From positions 62,001 to 126,000 of the forward strand of contig CAJNAR010000014.1 in NCBI GenBank assembly GCA_905220665.1: DNA of 64,000 nt, written 5' to 3'. Source of the stretch: Albugo candida. Its lineage: Eukaryota; Oomycota; Peronosporomycetes; Albuginales; Albuginaceae. The notes under the pieces are model-generated. The model ran no database searches. It saw only the letters and a list, made by a program, of their open reading frames with translations, and was not told the DNA's origin. Both the position numbers and the translations under genes were made by a program. The stretch's first letter is position 1; every line of letters begins with the position of its first letter. Of the stretch, positions 29,986 to 41,899 are shown one piece after another.

Positions 29986-32900
29986 CTATGCCGATTTGTC
30001 CTTTCCAGCTCCATTTAAGCGCGCGCGAAACTCCCGGGCGTGAATGCGCTGGCCGATAAATTTGAGGACTTCATCGATCAGTATCACCGGAAATGAGAAC
30101 GCCATGACGACCAGCCACTCATTCAAATCTAATGGCGTCACACTGAAAGTCTCCGCCAAAATATCGACATACAAAATGACAAAGTGCAACGCAAATGACA
30201 CCAAAATTGCCACCAAGAGGTACGGGTTGCTCCATGGAGGTAACGAAATCAAACTCCCGTCTTCGGATAAGGCGTTGAGGGCGTTCAGCATCTCTATGGC
30301 CACAAGAACCGACAATGATAATGTGGATGCCGAGCGTTTGCCAACGGTAAAGTAGCTGCACGGGTCTTTGGAGAAATCGAAGCCGTCGAAATTGTTCACG
30401 GTGAAATTATCCCACGTCGAGCATTTGTTCCAATTCACAAGTTGATCGAATGTGACAAGAGTGTGTCCGTCGCCGGATGCTTCATAAAACATGTACCAGT
30501 AGGCAAATGCACCCACACAAGCAAAACCAACGTAGATACCGACCACCATATAGCGGAAAAAGACCCAGCCATTGATTAAGACGTCGTCCGTACGACGTGG
30601 AGGACGTCTCATAATGTCAGCATCCGGCGGGTTGAATCCAAGTGCTGTGGCTGGCGGACCATCGGTCACGAGGTTAACCCACAACAACTGCACGGGAATA
30701 AGACCTTCAGGAAGTCCCAAAACTGCCGTGAAGAAAATGGCGGCTACTTCTCCAATGTTTGATGATATGAGGTACCGGATGAACGCTTGCATGTTGCTGT
30801 AAATCGCACGACCCTCTTCAACTGCAGCCACAATAGTAGCAAAGTTATCATCCGCTAGTATCATGTCAGCCGCTTCCTTTGCCACTTCAGTTCCTGTGAT
30901 TCCCATCGCTATTCCAATGTCTGCTTGTTTTAACGCTGGAGCGTCATTGACACCATCTCCAGTCATCGCGGTAACTTCGCCTTGTTCTTTCAGCATTTTC
31001 ACCAGTGTTTGCTTGTGTTTAGGTTCAGTGCGAGAAAACACTAATCCACCATTTCCTTGCATCAGATATTGCACCTGTTTTTCCAGCGACAAGGCAAAGA
31101 ATTCACCACCAGTGAACGACTTTGTGGTTAAATCTTCTTCGTCGGTGAAAATTCCAATTTTGCGACAGATACTTTCGGCTGTGAGTTTATTGTCGCCAGT
31201 AATCACAATCACTCGAATTCCTGCCGTGTGACACACTTGGATCATCGGTCGAACTTCAGGTCGCGGTGGATCGAGCATGCTGGCCAATCCAACAAAAGTC
31301 AGCTCAGATTCGATCTCTGAGAAATTGTCAGTGCTCTCGAGTTGTTTGTGTGCTGGGTGATGTCTATCACCGTCAAATGAATCCAACGCCGAGCCCAAGT
31401 TCTCTTTTTTTGCAAGACCAATGCATCTCAACGATTTGCTTGCCAATGACGACACCTGTTGCAATATGCTTTCCCGGGCACTTAAAGTCAACGGTCTGAC
31501 ACTTCCATCACCCAGTTGGACATGCGTACAACGTTGGAGTATGCTTTCGGGCGCACCTTTTACAAATAACACATTCTTGTGCTTGCCTCCCGATAAAACT
31601 GACTCCGATGCTTTGTTCGCACACAAAACTGACATGGACTTTCGATCTCTTGAGAACTCCAATACTGCAAGTTTTGGGTATTGTTTTTGCCAAAATTCAT
31701 TGCAGAACTGAACGGCTTCTTGGGGTGATGATTCACGCAAGGCGATAAATTCCTTTTGCTTGACCGAATTCTGGGGGAACCCAATTTTCTCCACAAGCAC
31801 TTTTAAGGCTGCTTCGGTCGGCTCCCCGACACGGGCATACTTGCCATCACGAAGTTCAATAGAAGATTCATTACATAGAGCACAAATCGACGCAATCCAA
31901 GTCATGCTCGAGTACTTTTGCGGGTCTGCACCGGTCAATTTTCCAATTGGAGCGTACGTATGTCCTTCCACGTCGTATGTGACTAGATCTGACTCATTGG
32001 TGCCAAAGTGAGAGACGGTAATACATGACATTTCGTTTGTTGTCAACGTTCCCGTTTTGTCGGAACAAATCACCGTAGTGCACCCAAGAGTTTCAACTGA
32101 CGGTAATTTGCGAACAATTGCGTTCCTTTTTGCCATTTTGCGTGTTCCCAGAGCAAGACAGGTGGTGATGACAGCCGGTAGCCCTTCTGGAATGGCTGCA
32201 ACCGCTAATGCGACTGCAATTTTAAAGTAATAAATGCAGCCTTTCAATACAGTTCCATGAGCCGGATCAAAAAAGTTGCGGTAATTTATCATCCAAACCA
32301 CCAAACAGATCACACCAATGACTTTAGAAAGCAACTCTCCAAACGCATCCAGTTTTTTCTTTAGCGGAGTAGCTTCCTCTTCACTCGCTGCTTCTTGCAC
32401 AGACTGCTGTATTTTTCCAATTTCTGTGCTCATTCCAGTCGCAGTCACGACACCACGGCCGATTCCATTCACGACTGTTGTAGTAGCGTACAGCATATTC
32501 GTTTTAGCTTGGATCACATTCTCCGTGTTCTCAGGTAGCTGATCCATTACTTTATTCACAGATGTGCTCTCTCCGGTCATTTGAGCTTGTTCCACGCGTA
32601 TTGCGGTCGTAGTCATTGATACCAATCGACAATCAGCGGGTACTTTGTCGCCCACACGAATTTCCACGATGTCGCCAGGGACCAGTTCTCGTGTTGGGAT
32701 CGTTTGCATTCGGCCGTCTCGTAGAACACGTGCGTTTTCAGGCTGTAATTCTTTCAGTGCTTCCAAAGCTGCTTCTGCATTGGACTCTTGCCAGACGCCA
32801 ACAATGGCATTGAGAACTAGAATCGTCAGAATTACGATCGGCTCCACGTACGCAGAGACTCCTTCCGATGCAGCATCCGCGTCACCAGAGTGATCAAAAT

Positions 32901-33199
32901 AAGCCAATAAAAATGAGACAGCTGCAGCACCAAGGAGAATTTTGACCAATGCGTCGTCGAATTGCTCCAAGACCAATTTCCAAAGCGAAGTTTTTTCTTC
33001 TTTTGCCAATTCATTCCATCCAAATGTTCTCCGTTGTTCATTTACTTGGTCAGTGCTTAATCCATTGCTCTCCTTGACGTTGAAGTGAGTCAGGACGTCC
33101 GCAGTACGTGCCTAAAAGATACCACAATTCATTTAATTATGGCAAGTCTTGATGGGATAGATACGAAAGGAATGGCATAATTACCACTTCATATCGCAT
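29986..33199 (-). CDS. SERCA-type Ca2+-transporting P-type ATPase
   Basis: Two exons: a 15-nt first exon 33,199-33,185 (MRYEV) and 33,111-29,986, separated by a 73-nt intron. The joined 3141 nt close as 1046 aa, close to animal SERCA length. Key motifs: FNVKESNGLSTDQV N-terminal actuator, VGDKVPAD, TGES, AAIPEGLPAV in M4, SDKTGTLT with the phosphorylated Asp at about residue 356, TGDGVNDAPALK, and LLWVNLVTDGPPA in the C-terminal membrane half. It should pump Ca2+ into the ER at the cost of ATP. The tail KDKSA is not a classical KKxx signal. The tiny first exon is supported by the family's N-terminal alignment and by phase. Confidence 0.95.
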
Positions 33200-33770
33200 A
33201 GTTGCTATCTAATTTGCGAAATGGACGGTCGAGTAGTAGTGCCAATGCGCTCGTTTACGTGAAAAAAGGAGGGCGCTTTCGTGGCGGTGAAAAAAATTTG
33301 TGGCTTTGATACAAAGATTTTTATCAGCTTTGAATTGCCAAATGAATTGATCAGAGTTCAAAATGAATCGTTCGAACCTAACGTAGGTTGCGTACCTTTC
33401 GACAAGGTTTCATTGCATGCATTTGACTGCGTTAATAAGCGGTATCCAGCGGAGCTCCTTTAAAAAGGCTTGTAGGTAAAAACTGATTTTTCAGTCTTTT
33501 CAGTTCGAAAAGCGACATTAACACGCACGTTCGAGACAAGATACACCATATTAGTACCTAATTTCCATAATTTGCACGTGGAGACCGTAACCATCCGCTG
33601 AAGCGATGCACTTCTTCCAGGAATGTGAATCTCCTCTACCCCACTTGCATAAGTTTACTTGCAAGTGAGCACCGTATTATAATTGCTCTTGAGACTGTAT
33701 ACAATTCTATATCCTTATAAACGCGAGATGGGACAAAAATAGGAGCTCAGACGTCAAATTTCCTCATAGA
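33200..33770. other. intergenic between divergent genes
   Basis: This is a probable shared promoter region of the SERCA gene (leftward) and the 33.8-kb gene (rightward). I see no ORF with support and no clear core-promoter element. Confidence 0.45.
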
Positions 33771-34355
33771 ATGATATCCTTTGGCATCCGCAAAAGTTTC
33801 CAAGAAATCAAGCGTTTGGCAGGATTTTTTCGTTTTGGTTGCCCAAAGGAGGAAATATTGAAGGATGGAATTTGTCGAAAGAGAAGGAAACGAGGACGGA
33901 TGTTGAAGTCTTTATGCTCCAAAATCAGAATTTGTGTATCGAAAATGAGGCACAGAAGAAATCATTCGACTAAACAATCCGGCTTTCATTGCTGCTGGGA
34001 ACCTCTAGTGACATCGTATTCGCTTAGATTTAGAGACGTAGAGGGCTGTAGTAGTCCGGTCGTAGACTTGACAAGTAGCAGTACACGTGATACGCAATGC
34101 ACGCGGTCAGATAGTATTCATTTTGGAGATTCGCTTGTGGCGTCATTTCAATGTAACGAGCTTACCTCACGGGAGAATGGAATTTGTCAGAACTGTCGAA
34201 GAACGTTTCGGCTTCGATGGAGCCGATTCCAGGATTTCTGTAATTTGGATTGTAAAACAGCATCTCGCCTTCGACATGATGCCAACTCACCCAGCACAAG
34301 AAGCTCAATGGATGTATCTCTTTCCTACTCATGTATCATCTCAAAGAGCATTTGA
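33771..34355 (+). CDS. hypothetical basic protein with C-terminal Cys-pair zinc motif
   Basis: A 194-codon ATG frame. The N-terminal half is very basic (RKRRKRGRMLK). Near residues 135-160 it has CQNCRRTFRLRWSRFQDFCNLDC, a two-pair Cys motif of zinc-ribbon type. I do not recognise the family. The frame ends 62 bp before the convergent gene's stop. A longer alternative frame at 34,087-34,566 overlaps it without a motif. Confidence 0.6.
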   Translation: MISFGIRKSFQEIKRLAGFFRFGCPKEEILKDGICRKRRKRGRMLKSLCSKIRICVSKMRHRRNHSTKQSGFHCCWEPLVTSYSLRFRDVEGCSSPVVDLTSSSTRDTQCTRSDSIHFGDSLVASFQCNELTSRENGICQNCRRTFRLRWSRFQDFCNLDCKTASRLRHDANSPSTRSSMDVSLSYSCIISKSI

Positions 34356-34417
34356 AGTCATCAAGAACGAACCATTTCGGCACCAAGACTTAACGTACTC
34401 ACTAAACGTGCTATCTA

Positions 34418-35577
34418 TCAAAGTCCCAAATTCGCAAAAGCTTTCATCTGTTCCGCGGACAACCGTGCAAGAGTTTCTTCAAACATTGGTTCGTCGTGGT
34501 AATAAATCAAAGCAGCCTGGAATTCTTCAAGATCAACATTATTCGCCTCACATAAAGACGCAGTGATTTGGTTTGTTCGATGTAGATACGCCTTTGAGAT
34601 TCTCTCCCAGCATTCCGGATTTCTCATATCAGAATCCATCTCATTGGACTGTTTTGACCAGAAATTCCATTTGGAAGTCGAAGACGAAGATTTCTCTTTT
34701 TCTTCCGCAACGATTTCTTCCATCCCTTTGGTGATGGCAGGGATCAGTTTTTCGACCATTTCAAGTATCAATTCAAGCGGAATCTCTGGCCTATCACCCT
34801 GTTCGACACTGAGTCAGAAACCAAGCTCTAAATTTCATCTCCTTTTACCTTTTTTGAAAACTGATGAGTGGGTCCCGGCTTTGGAAATAGTGATTCTCGT
34901 GAGCCTGTGCATCTCCACCGCATTCGACCAAGTCGTTGAATATAAGCATCAATTTCTCCGCTTTCCGTTGGTGAGATACCTCCATTTGACCCTTTTCCTG
35001 GCAAATTTCCTTGAATCATACTTTCAATCGCTTCCTGAACCTGTTCTTTGGCATAGCCATACTCTTTGAAAACTTCATCCTGAACCGCTTCTAACGCGCT
35101 TTCAAAAGCGAGTGACATATGAAGAGCTCGTTGTTCCGTCGTCGTTCGCGTGAAAGATTCTTTTTTTCTCAAAGCTTCTTTTTCTCGATTTTTTTCTCGT
35201 TGTATTTTAGATTCCAATTGAGCGAGTAACAGCGCAGTGCGCTTTTCCATTTTCTTATCGATTTCAGCGTATATTTCAAGAAGAGCGCTAACATTCCGAA
35301 TAGAGCGACCTTTTTCGTGCCCATCGTTTTTTTTCTCCAACATCGACGGCGATTGCATCGAGATGACCAGCCCCGCGACGAGTACAACGATACTCGCGCT
35401 CATGTTGCCCGTAGTATCGATTTCAGGCAATAAAGAGGGCAGAAAAGAACGAGTTTGATAGACAGATGCATAGCTTCTTTGAAATGTATTTTGTATTGCA
35501 GAAGCTGCACACCGCGTTGCGATTCTAGCTCGGATATTGCCGATTAAATGAGCGGATTTCCATCGTGGCATAATCAT
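34418..35577 (-). CDS. probable mitochondrial coiled-coil protein of unknown function
   Basis: Two exons, 35,577-34,849 and 34,798-34,418; the 50-nt intron ends ACAG; the joined 1110 nt give 369 aa. The first about 45 residues are rich in Arg, Ala and Ser without acids (IRARIATRCAASAIQ), typical of a mitochondrial presequence. A hydrophobic segment follows (MSASIVVLVAGLVI), then a strongly charged helical region (REKNREKEALRKKE) likely to be coiled coil. The C-terminal part contains ECWERISKAYLHRTNQITASLC, unrecognised. It may be a membrane-anchored mitochondrial protein; no function is assigned. Confidence 0.75.
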
Positions 35578-35677
35578 GATACGATACCCTGCTATTGGCT
35601 GAAATACTAATTTACACGCTATGATTGGTTGAAAATCGTTATTGTCGCTCGCCTTTCAATTAGCGAGCAGCTTTTTG
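35578..35677. promoter_or_regulatory. 100-bp divergent promoter region
   Basis: Only 100 bp separate the ATG of the mitochondrial-type protein gene (leftward) and the ATG of eIF3f (rightward). It must hold both start sites unless a 5' UTR intron lies elsewhere. Repeats of ATTGGCTG/ATTGGTTG (CCAAT-box-like on one strand) are visible within it. Confidence 0.5.
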
Positions 35678-36607
35678 ATGATGACATTGAGCAATCTGCT
35701 GCTGAATACAGAAGAGATTCTAGAGCTTAAAATTCATCCACTGGTAATCTTTCAAATCCTTGATCGGTATGTTCGTCGACCAGAAGAGCAAGATCGTGTT
35801 ATAGGGACGCTCTTGGGCGTAATAGAGAATGGAATTGCTCAAGTGACAAATAGCATCGCGGTCCCTCATTTAGACAATGGCGATGAAGTCGCAATTCGAC
35901 ACGATTTTCACGCTCAGATGGTTGAGCTGAATCAGCAAGTAAATGACCAAGAAGTCATCGTGGGCTGGTACGCAACAAACGACAGCGGGAAGGCATTGTT
36001 GGACGATTTTACTGGATCGATCCATGACTTTTACAGTACCACTTGTGAACTCCCCGTGCATTTGCTTGTTGATACTAGTCTACGGAATGATGATTTATCA
36101 ATCCATGCATTCATCAGCTCGCCTTTGGACGTTTTAGAGCCAACATCTGTGTTACAATTCAAGCAGATTCAAGTTTCCAACATCCTCCCAGAATCACAAA
36201 TAATTGCATGTAAGAATTTCTCGATACTCCATTCTGTAAAATGTGCGTCAATGTGATGTGTAGTGAGCTCCATGGCCAAGCCAGTGGTAAAGGAAGACGA
36301 ACAAGTTGCAAAAGTTAGTGGCATTCCCAATGGACTAGAGGCTTTGGAAGCAGCAATGGAGCAGCTTTACGTGTACATTGAGGAAGCGTTATCCTACGTC
36401 GATGACGTCGTGGATGGGAAGATCTCACAGCCAGATCTTAAAATGGGTCGCGAAATGGCGGATGCACTCGCATCCATTCCATTAATATCAAAAGATCAAA
36501 TGGATCAGATTGTCAACAGCGGTGTGCAAGATCTTTTGATGACATCGTATCTAGCCGGTCTTACAAAAGCACAACTGTGTATTACGGAAAAGCTCATTAA
36601 TTCTTGA
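35678..36607 (+). CDS. translation initiation factor eIF3 subunit f (MPN domain)
   Basis: Two exons, 35,678-36,209 and 36,264-36,607; the 54-nt intron is GTAAGA..TGTAG; the joined 876 nt give 291 aa. The first exon has LKIHPLVIFQILDRYVRR, DRVIGTLLG, EVIVGWYAT and HLLVDTSL, the order seen in human eIF3f. The second carries the helical C-terminus ending DLLMTSYLAGLTKAQLCITEKLINS. No JAMM metal-binding His pattern is present, as expected for this MPN-minus scaffold. It acts in the cytoplasmic eIF3 complex. ATGATG at 35,678 was chosen over an upstream TTG in the same frame. Confidence 0.93.
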
Positions 36608-36771
36608 TCAATTTGATTCGTCTGTTACGTTGTCTCCTTCTCAAAATCTTAAGACTATTTGACTGCTCAAAAGCAGCTTTCCTCTGATACTTACGGTCAG
36701 CATTTTGGATGCTTCACAGAACATCCGATGCAATGAAAGCCGTTATAAATAAATTCTAAGCTCGAGTCCGT

Positions 36772-37497
36772 CTAATTGATCACTACAAAAGATGAGTCGA
36801 TAGTGGTCTCCTTCAATTCCTCATGCTCAAAAGCCCGCGAAGATTGCATTCCCCTCGACTGAAGTCGCATAGATGCACTCATTTCTTCTGCTTGAAGATG
36901 CCATGACGAAGATAAAAAGAACCTTGATCCGGATGCTTCAATCGTCCTTCCAGCTTGCTGCGACGCGTCCAAACTAAGCGGTGCGACATAATCATTATCC
37001 AAGGATTCGAAAGTTTGGTCGTTCGAGTTCACGTCAGAAAATGTCAATTCGTCGATTACTGTATTGTTCAATGATTTTGTCTCATTTGAGAATTGATTCG
37101 AGTCTGCCGACACAAAATTGGGAGAAAAATTTGGATCGTCTTCCAATTGCACACAGATTGGCTCCTTTCCATCCCATTCTTCCAAATCGACTATATGTAC
37201 GATAAGTGAGGTATTTTGAGCATCAAAAGTTTTCTGCAAAGCTTTTCGTAGGCATTGATCCGAACCACATGTGATGTATCGTGTCGCATTATCTGCGTCT
37301 TCTGAAAGAAAACGCAGGAGAATTGAAGCATTGCTGTGACTTTTCAGACATTCCCTTGTGATTTTGTGGATGTACTGCTGACCCGCAGCGAATAAGTACC
37401 ATCCATCGAGTGGAATCGGGTCAAGATGTGTGTCTTTTGGGAACGTAAGGATGCAACACGCACGTACAATATCTGTATTGTAAGGACCACCACCCAT
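36772..37497 (-). CDS. hypothetical protein, 241 aa
   Basis: A single open frame with ATG at 37,497, convergent with eIF3f. The N-terminal 130 residues look folded (CCILTFPKDTHLDPIPLDGWYLFAAGQQYIHKI ... SLIVHIVDLEEW). The C-terminal 110 residues are Ser/Asn/Asp-rich and probably disordered. There is no signal peptide or membrane segment. I do not recognise a family. Confidence 0.7.
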   Translation of the reverse strand: MGGGPYNTDIVRACCILTFPKDTHLDPIPLDGWYLFAAGQQYIHKITRECLKSHSNASILLRFLSEDADNATRYITCGSDQCLRKALQKTFDAQNTSLIVHIVDLEEWDGKEPICVQLEDDPNFSPNFVSADSNQFSNETKSLNNTVIDELTFSDVNSNDQTFESLDNDYVAPLSLDASQQAGRTIEASGSRFFLSSSWHLQAEEMSASMRLQSRGMQSSRAFEHEELKETTIDSSFVVIN

Positions 37498-38081
37498 GGA
37501 TCAGCAGTTACTCTATTAGTATCGCTCTCTGTAATGCTATAAGAACAGATATATGTCCGAGTACAAGGTTTTCAAAGCCAGCTATTCTCGACCGTTTTAT
37601 GTTCTCGCGTCCGCTTGCTTCTGCCACGTGACATAGGTGTGGTAACTGATATCGAGCAGCGTTATGTTTGAAAACGCAGGTATTGTTCAATCAGTATAAA
37701 TATCGTAATGTTGCTATAAATGGCTAAACTTGCACGATAACTGTCAAGCGCTAATGTTCAAATGGCCAGATGCAACCGCTTCGCCACATTTTCTCCTTCT
37801 TGTACTATTGAAGAAGCAATAAGCACAGAGAATTCGCAACTTAAAGGCACAGCGACGAAAGGCAGAAGGTCTGACAAAATTCTACTCGGCAGTTCTTCGA
37901 ACACAAGCCCTTTCTCTTCAAGTGCTTCGACTTGCTACTTTTCACTCATAACGATCTTGACGTCCATGATCATAACATGATATCAATTTCTAACGCGAAG
38001 ATATATTTGATATCAGATAATAGCTATATCCATTGTTGGCTCAATTGAAAGTTAGTTGCATTCTTTACCAGAGCCCCCTCG
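37498..38081. other. intergenic, no supported gene
   Basis: A 72-codon ATG frame at 37,762-37,980 ends in a hydrophobic tail but has no other support. Just upstream of FAH the sequence is AT-rich. Confidence 0.45.
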
Positions 38082-39021
38082 ATGCTGTCTCACATCACCA
38101 CACGCACGAGCGAAAAGCGATTTGCCACCAGAATAATCCGATTTATCGATGAAAATGGCCATATTTGTAGTGGGCAAGCACCTCCGCCCAACACCGCTAC
38201 TCTTTGCAAAGGAACTGTGGTGGAACTGATTGGCAACGATACTTCTTCTCGAGAGCAAATTCTAACTGGGAAAACTGCAGTGATAAAAAAACTGCTTATG
38301 CCGATCGTTCCTTCTCAAATCATAGGAATTGGTTTGAATTATCGAAAGCACGCTCAAGAAACCAATAAACCTGAACCCATGCATCCTGTCGTATTCATGA
38401 AAGCTTTAAATTCATTAGAAGACCCCGAACAGCCCATCCGAATTCCTCGAATTGCAAGCAATCCACCAGAGGTGGATTATGAATGCGAACTCGCAGTTCT
38501 ATTGAACAAAGATTGTAGAAATGTATCGAAAAGTGAAGCCTTATCATTTGTTGCTGGTTACACATGTGCGAATGACGTTTCTGCACGTCGTTGGCAAGGT
38601 GCAAAGGGTGGGAGCCAGTGGATTCGAGCCAAAAGTTTTGATACTTTTTGCCCAATTGGTCCAGTCCTTGTGACTCCGCGCGAAATTCCGGATCCACAAA
38701 AGCTACGGCTCAGCACTCGTGTGAATGGCGAACTTTTGCAGCAATCCAGTACCAGCGACATGATATTCGATGTCGCAGAGCTGATAAGTCAACTTTCACA
38801 AGACACCACCTTGATCAAAAACACCTTGATTCTCACTGGAACACCAGAGGCATGATTTGTTATACTTGATCGCTAACGATTCTGACTATTCGCTACTACT
38901 GCAGGGCGTAGGATTTGCTATGAATCCACCGAGATTTCTGAAACCAGGAGACTCTGTGCACGTTGAGATCGAAAATATCGGCATCCTTAAAAATCCTGTA
39001 ACGGCAGCTGCAGCATTATAG
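38082..39021 (+). CDS. fumarylacetoacetate hydrolase (FAH) family protein
   Basis: Two exons, 38,082-38,849 and 38,905-39,021, joined at 885 nt for 294 aa. The intron is a 55-nt GC..AG type: GAG|GCATGA ... CTGCAG|GGC. This join gives ILTGTPEGVGFAMNPP, the usual FAH-family end. The body has IIGIGLNYRKHAQET, the metal ligands VDYECEL (E134, E136) and AND (D165), RAKSFDTFCPIGP and VNGELLQQ. The length fits FAHD1/FAHD2-type hydrolases or decarboxylases rather than true FAH. A basic N-terminus could be a weak mitochondrial presequence. It is the only surviving copy; a relic lies at 43.75-44.38 kb. Confidence 0.92.
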
Positions 39022-41899
39022 ATATTCATCAATAAATGATTTATGGATTGAGATAATGCCTCCAATCCCATTTAGTCATGTTCGATCACAAGGCGTCCTA
39101 TTCTGCATATGTTATGCACGAAGAAATTCAACATCAGCTTGGGCTTTCAGATGACCAAGATGATGACATATATATATATGATGTCTAGATGCCGACGAGC
39201 TTAGAGTAAATCTTGGTCTTCAAGTTTGCTTCTAAATTATCGATTGGTCGACACTGGAGCTCCATAGAAAATATCTGCCACAAATCAGTGAACAAGCCTG
39301 ATTGACGTGTTCGTATAGCTGGCCAGAGTGTTACCCTTCCCTTTCAGTCTTGATGCATTACATAGCTGCTCGCTTGAGTCTCGTGTTTGACGATTGATGT
39401 TGAGTTAGGCGAGCATTTCGAATATGAAACCACTCCGACATGACTCACTTCCTACAAGGCAATGCAATGCCGAAGACTCGGCAGAAAATATCATCATCCC
39501 AGAGGTCAAGAAGACACCGCAAGAAAACGAACTGCGGCAGGCAACCTCCTTCATGCATGAATATCATTTGATGGACCCGCCAACAATGCAGAACCGCTGG
39601 TGTTGTGCATCATACCTTCGGTCTCCAAGTTACTCATGTGTTTGGCGTTTTTGCTTTCTAGCTCTGATAATGGGTATTTATCGCATGAGCTGATGAGTCG
39701 AAGGAATACAGGATTGCTTGTTCTCTTCTGCTGTATTGGTATCATATTTAGTATTTCGTCCACCATCCTCTCAATCATCTTGTACAACACAATTGGATGT
39801 TGACTTGAGCGCGATGATCCATTGCTTGACTTTGCTACTATTGCTATCAATTGCATAAAACAAGCAAACAGTTAGGAAGCTCGATTTGGAACTATGAGCA
39901 CCCAAGAAAGCGCGATCAAGGCATTATTGACGACATATCCTGCAGACTGTACGAACCCGCATACAACGATAACATTTACATTATTCGCACCGGGGTAGAA
40001 ATACAGGCTTTCACAAATGGAAGCACTTGGCAGCTCCAAGTCCTCTTGGTCGTAACATAAAGCACGCTCAAGCTTGAGCGATACAATCGGAATGAAGGAT
40101 ATTTGACCTCATGCGTGAAGGTGCAAAAGTCATGGAAGAAGTTGACACGTACTTCTCTATACGATAAGATGGCGTACAAGCACAAATCTCGTATGCGGAA
40201 TAGGATTTCATCATACCAGGTGTCGCAGAAACGATGGTTCTGAGATCTTAAGAAAATGAGATGCTAACAGTAATATCAAAGTACCCATACAAGCGGAACG
40301 CAACTATTGAAACAGGTGCATGTCATATCAGTGTATCATGATCGCTAGAGAAAGGTTGTGTAGTATGGTTGATCAAAGCAGATGTGGTGAAGTAGTATTA
40401 CTGATTTGCAGTGTCATAAGGTCAGTTTCGTGATGATTGAATAGAACTGAGTATTGCGCATGCTGTATGATTTCCTGAGATAAATGTTCTCCTAAACGAT
40501 TTACCTTATCGAATTATTGCAAGCGAGTCGAGTTCTACTGATCCATTATTTGCTGTGTACCCGCATAGTGGATTTTTGTAATGCTGAGAGGTACGTTGGG
40601 CCTCCATATTGCAAACATGATGCGGTGAATCGTACTGTGGTGAGTATCTGCTTGGAATCGTAAAGTTGCTGAATGGCACGGACAAGATCATTCACCATAT
40701 CAGCTGTTATGCAAGCACCCGAGTTGTCATCCGGTACATACTTCCATCTATCTTTTTTTTTGTAAGTAATAGTACCGGATGACACGACTGTTTCACCTCC
40801 TTGCATCTGTTCATATTTTCGTAACAAAAGCTTCGGCGAGTCCGATAATTTAACAAGTCAATTAGACATACTCTCGAAGTTGTTTCTCGTTACGCATGAT
40901 TAGGCTGGCTACAATACTGGTCATTTGCGATCGTCTTTCTCAATCTTCAGTGGCTCGTTCGTGCTATGCAATTCATCGTAACACGTATACTATTCGATTT
41001 AAAGACCAAAGATCGGTGAGGTCTCGATCGCTAGTCGATGAAAATTCGAAGTTATCGGATCACGAACGATGGTGCTATCACACATGAATGCCGGTGGTCG
41101 GGTTTAAAGATGTGATCGAAAATTTATTTGACTGCATTGAGTAAATAAAAATGTGTGCTTATAATTGGTCGATCGCTCCTGAGAAGTTGTTTGCTCTTAA
41201 ACTTTTAATTGTAGAGTATGGGTGTGGAGAAGATTTATGCGACCGATGCGATTGGCATTTATTTTAGTTTACTGCAGTAGGAAGCTAATTATGCGAAGAA
41301 TTTGATTCAGCAGACCATTTAAAATAGTAACATCTCTACTTTTCAACTAGTAAGCAGTTTCGTCGGATTTCTCGAGTGTGTGTCCATGTTTGGTGCCACA
41401 CGAGATCAGTTCCTTGCGGATAATTGGTAGTGACAGAAAGAGTAGGTTAACGTGACCACGCACTATCCAGCATTGGTGAACATAATTGGCGACTGCGGCA
41501 CTTTGATTTAATGCCACACGGAATTAGATGCTTCAAGGCGCTTTGATGCTGCCTTCACAATCAGAGGGCGAGCTTTTGGATACAGAGTGAACATGAAAGC
41601 AGCGGAATAAATGCCATAGCTTGATGTAGCGGTATAGACGCAATCAAAAGACTTTCATAAAGCTCCGTTTTCGGCATTCTTGACAAGTCATGGATCTCAC
41701 CAGACATGGTACCAATAAAAGCTAGTTTTCGCATCAGTCACTTGAGGCTTGGCTCTAAATATCTAAAAAAGCTTACACAGATAGCGCAGCTATGCTAAGC
41801 GACAACAATATTACTAAGTGGTGTTTCATTAATAATTTCAATCTGATATAGATACTACGTCATGAACGCTCCGCCTAAACCATTTTGCTCCCGTACAAG
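39022..41899. other. gene-poor part of unit A with decayed coding traces
   Basis: There are several short frames (for example 39,424-39,693 with an ATG, and a hydrophobic frame at 39,600-39,803) whose sequence is partly shared with unit B around 44,750-45,110. Neither copy keeps a continuous frame, so an old lost gene is likely. I cannot name it. Confidence 0.45.
40645..40860 (-). pseudogene. coding-looking exon remnant, unidentified
   Basis: The reverse-strand frame reads as a plausible folded protein segment: LSDSPKLLLRKYEQMQGG, then DRWKYVPDDNSGACITADMVNDLVRAIQQLYDSK. The amino acid composition is protein-like, unlike the surrounding DNA. There is no ATG in frame at the start and no convincing continuation downstream, so it is either an exon of a gene I could not join or a gene fragment. 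The unit B equivalent near 46.25 kb is more decayed. Confidence 0.3.

Noticed and set aside
34087..34566. 159-codon frame overlapping the 33.8-kb gene.
   Set aside because: It has no motif and shares DNA with a frame that carries a zinc-type Cys motif; it also overlaps the convergent gene's 3' end.
37762..37980. 72-codon ATG frame with hydrophobic tail.
   Set aside because: It is short, Ser-rich and without signal peptide or neighbour support; likely chance.
39851..40060. Short Cys-containing frames in unit A that look faintly elicitin-like.
   Set aside because: There is no signal peptide or elicitin cysteine spacing, and the unit B copy is scrambled.
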